6,658 bases of DNA from JAJBWD01 sp041821285 (GTDB taxonomy: Bacteria; Bacillota; Clostridia; Clostridiales; Clostridiaceae): contig JBGUER010000163.1 in assembly GCA_041821285.1 (NCBI GenBank), positions 1 to 6,658 of the forward strand. Direction: 5' to 3'. A program made the translations under genes and the position numbers. The notes below the pieces were generated by a model that did no database searches, was not told the DNA's origin, and saw only the letters and a list, made by a program, of their open reading frames with translations. This document shows, one piece after another, positions 1 through 4,961 of this stretch (positions are counted from its first letter, which is position 1; each line of letters begins with the position of its first letter).

Positions 1-73
1 GCCGTATACCGAACGGTACGTACGGTGGTGTGAGAGGTCGCTGAATAAAATAATTATTCAGCTCCTACTCGAT
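1..73 (+). mobile_element. Group II intron, 3' end (partial domain V and domain VI)
   Basis: The first ~28 bases carry the 3' part of a domain V hairpin (GCCGTAT...GTACGGT, lacking the leading GA). The linker GTGTGAGAGG follows. Domain VI is a stem: GCTGAATAA (40-48) pairs with TTATTCAGC (54-62), AGG (35-37) with CCT (64-66), and GAG (32-34) with CTC (68-70). This leaves A67 bulged, seven bases from the end, which is where the branch-point adenosine of a group II intron sits. The end CTACTCGAT is typical of bacterial group II introns, so the 3' splice boundary is placed at 73. The rest of the intron, including any reverse transcriptase/maturase gene, lies left of the window. The intron runs antisense to the adjoining BMP-domain gene. 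The family call rests on the recognisable domain V/VI sequence and the bulged A; the subclass is not determined. Confidence 0.88.
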
Positions 74-1975
74 TATTTCAACATTATCAACATAATAATC
101 CATGGATAATATTTCATGGTGACTAGCTACTTCGTCATTTTCTATTCTTAAATTACCTAAACTATCATAAATTGGTCCAGTAAAAGGATTATAAGTATCA
201 TCTATTATCATCTTTTTCATTAAGTTTAATAGCTTTTCTGTTTCTGTAGGGATATTATCTTTTAGATAAAATATATCTAAAACACCTGAAGCCATTCCCC
301 ACCAAAAATTTAGCAGTTTTGAATCGCTGCTAAAAATTTCTGATATATCTTTGAAAGTTCCATTCAAAATATTTTTTAATATTTTTTCATAAAAAAGTCC
401 CCAATTCCATATTGGTGCAGCTATGCAGCTTTCATTTTTATTTAGATTATTATCTATTTTGGATAACATTGAGAACACACCATACTCTTTTGATATAGGA
501 TTTGGTTGTTTTAAATTTTTATTTGCTATTATATCCGCATCCATTCCAGATAAAATTTCACTTCCGCCTTTGATTTTAATTCTGCTATTCCATTCTTGTG
601 TAAAGTATACTAATACTTTTACGTAAGGGTTTACAAGTTTTGCACCTAATGAAAAGGCATTTATGGAACTTATTACTTCAGGAGTTGGTTTTGTAGCAAT
701 ATATCCCAAGATATTTGTTTTAGTTAACGAACCACCAACAATTCCCATTAAAAATTTTGGCTCATAACTTCTTCCATAGTAATTAATTACATGTAAAAAT
801 GGTTGGCTTTCAGAACAATTAAAAAATTTTATATGAGGATACTCCAAAGAACATTTTAGCGTAGCATTTAAAAAAATGGGACTTGTAGTAAAAATAACAT
901 CATTACCATTTTCAGCTAGAATTTTTATATGTTCATAAGAATCTTCTCCTTCTGGTATATTTTCCATATAAGAAGTGGTTATTTGATCTTTTAAAATTTT
1001 AGTTACATATTGCCTACCCATTTCATGAGAATTAGTCCATCCAGAACTATTTATAGTTCTAGCATAAGCAAAGGCTATTTTAAGTTTCTTAGGAGGTATT
1101 ACAAAAGATGTTAAGGTAGAAAGCATACTAGAACTTGTTTCTTCAAAAGGTATTGTTTGAATGTGAACGGATTCTTTATTCACCATTAGTTCTAGTTCAT
1201 TTATAAATTCATTTATGGATGGTTTAAGTTCGGCTTCATTAAATTCTAAAGGAATACCATAAATTTTAGCATATTCTAAAAAAGCATCCCCTGTTGTTAT
1301 GTTTAATTTTTCACCACCTAGAGTGTGATAAACACTTCTAAAACTATCATAGACCATTCTTTCGAAATATATATATTTACTGTCAAATTTTTCCCAAGAA
1401 GGAGAATAATCTTTTAAAAGAGCAGATAATTCTCCAAAACTACCTTCTTTTGAGAACCATATAGAACTTATTTTAGTTTTTTTATTAAATTTTAAAAATT
1501 CATAATATATTTTTATATCTTTTTCGTTTGAATCCCATCTAGGTATAAGTCTTGTTACATTTGCAAATATTCCATAAGCATCAAAGTATTTTAATACGCT
1601 TACTCTTTTATTTCCTTCTACTACATAAAACCAATTTAAATATTCATAGACTTTAATAGAGTGTTTTATTCCTTCTTTTAAATGAGCCTCACATAGAGCT
1701 ACCCATTTAGTGTAAAATTCTGTTTTATCAGATAATATAGGCATGAAATTATTTGAAAAAGCTAAACTCCTTGAATGATAGTAAGTTCCTATTATCTTTT
1801 TTAATGGTATTTCGCTTATTCCAATATCTACTTCAGAAACAATTTCTGTATTATTTAAGAGACCTTCTAAGGATGGTAAAAATCCACTTTCACCATTAGA
1901 AATTTTTCTTTTATATTCTTTGATTCCAATCTTTCTAGCATCGTAAAATACATTTTCAGCTGTTTGTTCTGGCAA
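65..1975 (-). CDS. Cytoplasmic BMP/PnrA-like ligand-binding protein with ParB-like N-terminal segment, 3' end altered by intron
   Basis: A 636-residue protein with a TTG start, chosen because AAGGAGG lies about seven bases upstream (1983-1989) and the regulator gene ends 27 bases before it. Residues ~79-131 resemble a ParB-like domain, with the segment VVEGNKRVSVLKYF at 118-131. Residues ~297-615 look like the periplasmic-binding fold of the Bmp/Med/PnrA family (KLKIAFAYA at 298-306, NDVIFTTSP at 358-366, a GIVGGSLTKTNILGYIA stretch at 411-427). In that family the fold binds nucleosides or related ligands. There is no signal peptide, lipobox or membrane segment, so it is probably a cytoplasmic ligand sensor rather than a transporter lipoprotein. 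It sits in an operon downstream of a winged-helix regulator. The final Ile-Glu and the stop codon are encoded by the 3' end of the group II intron, so the natural C-terminus is probably missing. Ligand and role are unknown. Confidence 0.82.
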   Translation of the reverse strand: MPEQTAENVFYDARKIGIKEYKRKISNGESGFLPSLEGLLNNTEIVSEVDIGISEIPLKKIIGTYYHSRSLAFSNNFMPILSDKTEFYTKWVALCEAHLKEGIKHSIKVYEYLNWFYVVEGNKRVSVLKYFDAYGIFANVTRLIPRWDSNEKDIKIYYEFLKFNKKTKISSIWFSKEGSFGELSALLKDYSPSWEKFDSKYIYFERMVYDSFRSVYHTLGGEKLNITTGDAFLEYAKIYGIPLEFNEAELKPSINEFINELELMVNKESVHIQTIPFEETSSSMLSTLTSFVIPPKKLKIAFAYARTINSSGWTNSHEMGRQYVTKILKDQITTSYMENIPEGEDSYEHIKILAENGNDVIFTTSPIFLNATLKCSLEYPHIKFFNCSESQPFLHVINYYGRSYEPKFLMGIVGGSLTKTNILGYIATKPTPEVISSINAFSLGAKLVNPYVKVLVYFTQEWNSRIKIKGGSEILSGMDADIIANKNLKQPNPISKEYGVFSMLSKIDNNLNKNESCIAAPIWNWGLFYEKILKNILNGTFKDISEIFSSDSKLLNFWWGMASGVLDIFYLKDNIPTETEKLLNLMKKMIIDDTYNPFTGPIYDSLGNLRIENDEVASHHEILSMDYYVDNVEIIE

Positions 1976-2002
1976 AATATAACCTCCTTAATGCTTATTA
2001 TT

Positions 2003-2317
2003 CTAATCTATGATAGATAAAAAATTCATTATATTATTTTTATATTCGTGAAATTGGCGCATTCCCAATTCAGTAATATTTATTTGTGTTTTAGGTCTTT
2101 TATTTTGAAATACTTTTTCTAATTTAATATAGTTTTCTTCTTCAAGTTTTGAAAGGTGAGAAGATAGATTTCCTTTTGTAAGTTCAGTTTGTTTCAATAA
2201 AAAAACAAAATCAGTAGTTCCCAAAATAACAAGATAAGACATTATCATAAGTCTTGCAGGTTCATGAATCAATTTATTTATATTATTTAAAAAATTCATT
2301 GGATTATCTTTTGTCAT
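2003..2317 (-). CDS. Small winged-helix transcriptional regulator (MarR/ArsR-like)
   Basis: A 104-residue protein, almost entirely one winged helix-turn-helix domain. Residues ~17-31 form the first helix (HEPARLMIMSYLVIL). Residues ~35-46 form the second helix. TKGNLSSHLSKLEEENYI (47-64) is the recognition helix with its typical 'L..HL.KLEE..YI' pattern. Residues 66-84 form the wing (KTQINITELG at 76-85), and a short C-terminal helix could mediate dimerisation. This is the layout of short single-domain DNA-binding proteins of the HTH_34 type. The ATG is supported by AAGGAG (2324-2329) six bases upstream. It is the first gene of a leftward operon with the BMP-domain protein, 27 bases apart, so it may act together with that ligand binder. 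A palindrome just upstream suggests autoregulation. No metal-binding cysteines are seen, so it is not a classical ArsR metal sensor. Confidence 0.85.
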   Translation of the reverse strand: MTKDNPMNFLNNINKLIHEPARLMIMSYLVILGTTDFVFLLKQTELTKGNLSSHLSKLEEENYIKLEKVFQNKRPKTQINITELGMRQFHEYKNNIMNFLSIID

Positions 2318-2342
2318 ATAAATCTCCTTATTTATTTTTTAT

Positions 2343-2365
2343 AAGTAAGTATGCAATACAAACTT
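2343..2365. promoter_or_regulatory. Candidate operator of the winged-helix regulator
   Basis: The sequence reads AAGT-aa-GTAT-gca-ATAC-aa-ACTT, a 23-bp interrupted palindrome centred on 2354 with two perfect 4-bp arm pairs. The inner arms are at 2349-2352 and 2356-2359; the outer arms are at 2343-2346 and 2362-2365. It lies 25 bases upstream of the regulator's start codon, where a leftward promoter must be. I found no convincing -35/-10 pair there, so the exact promoter position is open. That the neighbouring regulator binds here is inference. Confidence 0.5.
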
Positions 2366-2494
2366 GTAACAACATTATATTATAAAAAAAAAATCTAAGC
2401 AATAAAGTATTTATGAAATAAATCAGGTAATAAAGTTAATAATTAAGAATATCCATTAAATATATTAAAACCATAGGAGGTATAAATTTAAAAT

Positions 2495-2812
2495 ATGGAG
2501 TTATTATCTAAAAAAATAAATAATAATATAGTAAAGTATAGTTTAGTTTCTGTTATGTCAGGTTTTTTTACCTGGATTTATTCATTTGTTTGTGCTGATA
2601 TTATACTGTCTGTAAATAAATTTCTTGCAAGTATATTATTTGTCATATTTGGTGTTTTTTTAATATTATTTTACTATATAATATACCAATACAGTAAATC
2701 AATTAAAATATTTAAAAATAGTGAAAAACTGATAATTATCATTATATTTTTTATAAATTTATTTTTATTGTTAATATTTGGCATAATAAGAATAAGTATA
2801 TATCATATATAA
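2495..2812 (+). CDS. Small membrane protein, three predicted helices, unknown function
   Basis: A 105-residue protein that I do not recognise. It has three strongly hydrophobic segments at about residues 15-38, 43-66 and 79-102. Polar stretches lie between them (YQYSKSIKIFKNSEK at 64-78) and at the basic N-terminus (KKINNN). This predicts a polytopic inner-membrane protein with no visible catalytic motif. The ATG is the only possible start, because an in-frame TAA lies two codons upstream. AGGAGG at 2475-2480 precedes it by 14 bases, longer than usual spacing. The gene is divergent from the winged-helix operon and 77 bases upstream of a second envelope-protein gene. The pair could form one unit, but no shared function is evident. 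Confidence 0.7.
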   Translation: MELLSKKINNNIVKYSLVSVMSGFFTWIYSFVCADIILSVNKFLASILFVIFGVFLILFYYIIYQYSKSIKIFKNSEKLIIIIIFFINLFLLLIFGIIRISIYHI

Positions 2813-2889
2813 AATATTAAAATTTTTATTTTACATAATAATAGGATATAATATTATTAAATTTTATTATTATATTAGGAAGTGAACTT

Positions 2890-3342
2890 ATGAGAAAATT
2901 AAAAGATTTATTTATTTTATTATTTTTTTTAGCAATAGTTATTTTTTATTTATTTTATACTTGGCCCAAACTTGTAGATATAAATTATAATAGTAGTTTA
3001 TTTATAAGTGACAGTAATGAATATATTGAAAATGTAAATATTTCTATACAAGGAGAAATAAGTAAGAAATTTGTAAAGGATGGACTTTTTAAAGGTAGCA
3101 TTAAAGTTGCGGATGATGAATATAACGATGTTATGATTTACCTTAAAAAGAATTCAAAAGCAGATATATATTATAAAGAAAATGACAATTATATTAAATT
3201 AGGTACTATTTTGCAAGAAGGGTATTTTGAACAATTTACTATTGTTATGGAAAAAGGAGATTTAATATCTGCACCTTGCGAAACTAAAGAAGAAGGGAAA
3301 AATTTGTATATTTATCTAAAAGATAAATATAATAAAAAGTGA
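2890..3342 (+). CDS. Membrane-anchored extracytoplasmic protein, unknown function
   Basis: A 150-residue protein of unrecognised family. Residues 1-6 are basic (MRKLKD) and are followed by a hydrophobic segment at ~7-24, with no lipobox cysteine or obvious signal peptidase site. It is therefore most likely an N-terminally anchored protein with its body outside the membrane. The remaining ~125 residues are polar and look beta-rich, with alternating patterns such as NVNISIQGEI (49-58), GSIKVADDEYNDVMIYL (69-85) and FEQFTIVMEKGDLIS (114-128). A single cysteine (in APCETKEEG) lies near the end. The start is supported by AGGAAGTG at 2877-2884, five bases before the ATG. It follows the three-helix membrane protein in the same direction. 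The poly-A/T spacer contains TATAAT at 2847-2852 but no convincing -35 box. Confidence 0.7.
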   Translation: MRKLKDLFILLFFLAIVIFYLFYTWPKLVDINYNSSLFISDSNEYIENVNISIQGEISKKFVKDGLFKGSIKVADDEYNDVMIYLKKNSKADIYYKENDNYIKLGTILQEGYFEQFTIVMEKGDLISAPCETKEEGKNLYIYLKDKYNKK

Positions 3343-3429
3343 ATATTATATAATGATATGGGTATTATAATGGATAGAGAGTACGAAATAATTGAGTCAA
3401 GATTAATATATCCTATTTAAGGTACATAT

Positions 3430-3759
3430 TAATTCGCCAAATTTTTTATGTAAGCAAAAGCTTATGTAAAATTGGAGGGAGATTTAATATTGTGGAGAAA
3501 AGCTGCAATACAGTTAAATATGATTGTATTGTGGTTCCAATCTATGCTATTAGGTCGAGCGAAGATTTTATTGGGTATTGCAGGCTGTAGCAGCTAATGG
3601 TCCTATTTTGCTAAAGGGTAAAATAGGGTTGTAAAGATATCTTATGAAGTCGAACGAAACATAAATTAGGGTTATGATGTGCTGGTATATGGTGGAGTGA
3701 CTGTATATTGGTGATAAGTTACTTTTGTTTATGCTAGGTAGATTGCTTCGTGCTCTTTT
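3430..3759 (+). ncRNA. Candidate structured non-coding RNA with pseudoknot
   Basis: This ~330-base stretch has no convincing gene, is G/T-rich on the + strand, and folds by eye into many helices using G-U pairs that would not form on the other strand. A 12-bp hairpin pairs 3444-3455 with 3460-3471 around an AAAA loop. A 10-bp hairpin pairs 3503-3512 with 3525-3534. A long-range helix CAATCTA (3538-3544) / TAGATTG (3739-3745) encloses the core. Within it are hairpins 3584-3587/3591-3594, 3602-3609/3620-3627, 3660-3664/3672-3676 and 3680-3690/3703-3713, the last two closed by 3641-3645/3714-3718. GAGCGAAG (3557-3564) pairs with CTTC..GCTC (3746-3755), crossing the long-range helix as a pseudoknot, and TTTT follows at 3756. 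A weak promoter, TTGAGT (3392-3397) and TATTTA (3414-3419), lies upstream. The ~220-base pseudoknotted core would fit the clostridial raiA-motif RNA in size, but I cannot confirm that class from memory. Confidence 0.6.
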
Positions 3760-4385
3760 CATTCTATAAAACCAAATTTTAATAGATTTATATAATTATC
3801 TAAATCATTAAAATTCAAGATATCCTTAGTTTCATTCTTGTTTAATTCTATATATTTGCCTGTTAGAAAGTTTATTAAATTCAGAATATAATCTTTTAGA
3901 ATTTTTTCCTCAAGTGATGTTTTTATTATGTCTTTATTTAAAAATTGAAATAAATATAAATTATATATCATATTATCAAATTGAAGTCCCCGTATATGAA
4001 GTTTTTTAATTTCATTATTGTAGTCTAATGTAGAAGAACATATAAATGATTTATATATTATATATTCATCTTTATATGTTAGACCTATTTTTACAGATAT
4101 TTTTATAAATTCTTTTAATCTATCACAAAAATCAGTATTAGTTATTTTTTTTAATTCATTTATAGTATTATTTTTTATAATATCTTGAGAATAATTTAAC
4201 ATATAATAAAATAGATTAGATTTTGATTTAAAATAATGAAATAATATACCTTTTGATATATTAGCAGAGTTTACTATTCTATTAGTAGAAGCGTTTTCAT
4301 AACCATAAATTGAGAACTCTTTTAAACATGTTTTTATTATCATATTTCTTTTTATTTCTGATATATTTTCAAAAGCTGAATTCAA
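3759..4385 (-). CDS. TetR/AcrR-family transcriptional regulator
   Basis: A 208-residue protein from the TTG start at 4385. The N-terminal DNA-binding domain spans residues ~10-57. KRNMIIKTCLKEFSIYGYENA is followed by the helix-turn-helix TNRIVNSANISKGILFHYFKSK, a textbook TetR signature with the GILFHYF recognition helix. The remaining ~150 helical residues form the ligand-binding and dimerisation domain, which carries no known effector signature. The reading frame is open up to an ATG at 4466, but that ATG lies upstream of the apparent promoter (-10 at 4428-4433), and its extra 27 residues match nothing in the family. AAGGA lies nine bases before the TTG, so the shorter start is preferred. 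The gene is divergent from a small membrane protein gene and shares an operator with it. It ends where the candidate RNA ends, tail to tail. Confidence 0.88.
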   Translation of the reverse strand: MNSAFENISEIKRNMIIKTCLKEFSIYGYENASTNRIVNSANISKGILFHYFKSKSNLFYYMLNYSQDIIKNNTINELKKITNTDFCDRLKEFIKISVKIGLTYKDEYIIYKSFICSSTLDYNNEIKKLHIRGLQFDNMIYNLYLFQFLNKDIIKTSLEEKILKDYILNLINFLTGKYIELNKNETKDILNFNDLDNYINLLKFGFIE

Positions 4386-4407
4386 AATACCACGTCCTTG
4401 GATTAAT

Positions 4408-4423
4408 TTGACCGAAAGGTCAA
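4408..4423. promoter_or_regulatory. TetR-type operator, perfect inverted repeat
   Basis: TTGACC-GAAA-GGTCAA is a perfect 6-bp inverted repeat with a 4-base centre, the size and sequence style typical of TetR-family operators. It overlaps the predicted transcription start of the leftward regulator promoter. Its left arm is also the -35 box of a rightward promoter. Bound repressor could therefore block both directions. Confidence 0.8.
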
Positions 4424-4437
4424 GATAATGATACAAT
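4408..4437 (+). promoter_or_regulatory. Promoter of the 58-codon membrane protein gene, overlapping the operator
   Basis: TTGACC (4408-4413) and TACAAT (4432-4437) are 18 bases apart, each five of six to consensus. Transcription would begin near 4444, about 58 bases before the ATG at 4502. The -35 box is the left arm of the TetR-type operator, so repression by the divergent regulator is expected. Confidence 0.6.
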
Positions 4438-4456
4438 ATAATAAAAGATATTTCAA
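4428..4456 (-). promoter_or_regulatory. Promoter of the TetR-family regulator gene
   Basis: On the minus strand, TTGAAA (4451-4456) and TATCAT (4428-4433) are separated by exactly 17 bases, each box matching five of six consensus positions. The start point would be near 4421, inside the operator. This leaves a ~36-base leader before the TTG start and excludes the ATG at 4466 as the translation start for this transcript. Confidence 0.7.
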
Positions 4457-4501
4457 GAAAGTTCATATAAAAATATAATTAATTAATTTAAAGGGGGAGT
4501 T

Positions 4502-4678
4502 ATGGCAATTACTAAGGGATTTAAATTAATATTAATAGGTTTTATTATTTTTATTATTGGAATGCTTTTTTCAAAAAATAATTACATTGCATTGGGTAAT
4601 ATTCTTATGTTTATATCTTTAGTAATGGGTTTTGCTGGTTTAGTTAAAAACTCTAAAGAAGTTAAAAAAATGAAATGA
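4502..4678 (+). CDS. Small two-helix membrane protein, 58 residues
   Basis: A 58-residue protein, not recognised as a named family. It begins MAITKGFKLILIGF and has two hydrophobic segments at about residues 8-23 and 28-48, joined by a short polar turn (SKNNY at 24-28). It ends in a basic tail (VKNSKEVKKMK), giving a predicted hairpin in the membrane with both ends in the cytoplasm. The ribosome binding sequence AAGGGGGAG at 4491-4499 directly precedes the ATG. The gene is divergent from the TetR-family regulator and its promoter overlaps the operator, so it is probably the regulated target. The job may be stress- or drug-related, as for many TetR targets, but nothing in the protein shows this. 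No terminator is seen between its stop and the next promoter six bases later. Confidence 0.72.
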   Translation: MAITKGFKLILIGFIIFIIGMLFSKNNYIALGNILMFISLVMGFAGLVKNSKEVKKMK

Positions 4679-4683
4679 ATTTG

Positions 4684-4711
4684 TTGACATTTTTCTGCTA
4701 TATGGTATACT
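4684..4711 (+). promoter_or_regulatory. Strong promoter of the aro leader and operon
   Basis: A consensus -35 box TTGACA (4684-4689) and TATACT (4706-4711) are 16 bases apart. The -10 is extended by TGG immediately upstream (4703-4705). The start would be near 4718, about 33 bases before the aromatic-rich leader ORF. It is the best promoter match in the window. Confidence 0.85.
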
Positions 4712-4750
4712 TTTAAAAAATAAAGATTTTAGTTTCGCTTGGAGGAACTT

Positions 4751-4861
4751 ATGGAAAACTTATTAGCAAAGGAAAAATTTTCAGAATATAAATTGTATTT
4801 TAGCTGGGGTTATTATTGCGCTGGTTATTTCTGCTATAAAAATTTAAATAGTCCTTTATGA
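4751..4861 (+). CDS. Putative aromatic-rich leader peptide of the aro operon
   Basis: A 36-codon ORF with a strong ribosome binding site GGAGGA (4741-4746) four bases before the ATG, 33 bases after a near-consensus promoter. It holds six Tyr (residues 13, 16, 21, 22, 25, 29), three Phe (10, 17, 26) and one Trp (19). Eight of the 14 residues from 16 to 29 are aromatic. It lies directly upstream of a terminator and then aroF-tyrA, which make the precursors of exactly these amino acids. I infer a leader peptide on which a ribosome stalls when Tyr or Phe is scarce. Its TGA stop (4859-4861) is the first part of a possible antiterminator strand. Alternative: the +1 frame of the second half reads LAGVIIALVISAIKI, a membrane-helix-like string. 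The ORF could therefore be a 31-residue membrane protein gene carrying a one-base insertion near 4798-4801. Confidence 0.6.
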   Translation: MENLLAKEKFSEYKLYFSWGYYCAGYFCYKNLNSPL

Positions 4862-4928
4862 TGAGTGAAGATAAAAATTAACTAAGTATAATACTAATAT
4901 TAAGTATTTTATGGAAAAAGACTCATTA
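4859..4928 (+). promoter_or_regulatory. Candidate antiterminator of the aro attenuator
   Basis: TGATGAGT (4859-4866) can pair with ACTCATTA (4921-4928) in eight consecutive pairs, one of them G-U. The second strand is most of the 5' arm plus the loop of the terminator hairpin, so the two structures exclude each other. The first strand begins on the leader stop codon. A ribosome finishing the leader would cover it and favour termination; one stalled on the Tyr/Phe codons upstream would leave it free. A weak hairpin AATACT (4890-4895) / AGTATT (4903-4908) lies between. The mechanism is inferred from the pairing and the context. Confidence 0.5.
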
Positions 4929-4941
4929 GAGTCTTTTTTTT
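4915..4941 (+). terminator. Rho-independent terminator (attenuator) ahead of aroF
   Basis: GACTC (4920-4924), loop ATTA, GAGTC (4929-4933), then eight T (4934-4941). Five A (4915-4919) before the stem extend it by pairing with the T tract. It lies 20 bases before the aroF start, inside the transcript from the strong promoter at 4684. It must therefore be bypassed for aroF to be transcribed from that promoter. Confidence 0.9.
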
Positions 4942-4961
4942 AATTTATAGGAGGGGTATAT

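Noticed and set aside
423..626. 67-codon open frame on the + strand
   Set aside because: It lies wholly antisense within the BMP-domain coding sequence, has no ribosome binding site, and reads as a shadow of that gene.
3349..3371. Two perfect TATAAT boxes (3349-3354 and 3366-3371)
   Set aside because: Neither has a recognisable -35 box at proper spacing, and such hexamers are expected by chance in DNA this AT-rich.
3444..3471. 12-bp hairpin as an intrinsic terminator for the upstream gene
   Set aside because: The stem is followed by TTGGAGGG rather than a T tract, so it does not look like a terminator; it is better read as the first hairpin of the candidate RNA.
3634..3643. Perfect palindrome AAGATATCTT as a protein-binding site
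   Set aside because: It is short, AT-rich and embedded in the folded RNA region, where part of it pairs with 3714-3718; chance is the simpler explanation.
3430..3759. tmRNA, RNase P RNA, 6S RNA or SRP RNA
   Set aside because: None of the signature sequences I know for these RNAs is present, and the helix layout does not match them.
3568..3762. 64-codon open frame on the - strand overlapping the TetR stop as ATGA
   Set aside because: The 4-base overlap would allow translational coupling. However, the protein resembles no family, the interval is antisense to the G-U-rich helices of the candidate RNA, and the frame looks like a chance reading of that RNA's complement.
4386..4466. 27-residue N-terminal extension of the TetR regulator from the ATG at 4466
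   Set aside because: It lies across the regulator's own promoter and operator, and the TTG at 4385 has a better-placed ribosome binding site.
4712..4961. T-box riboswitch in front of aroF, as is common for aromatic genes in Firmicutes
   Set aside because: No T-box core sequence or stem I features are visible, and the leader is too short. A small ORF plus terminator explains it better.
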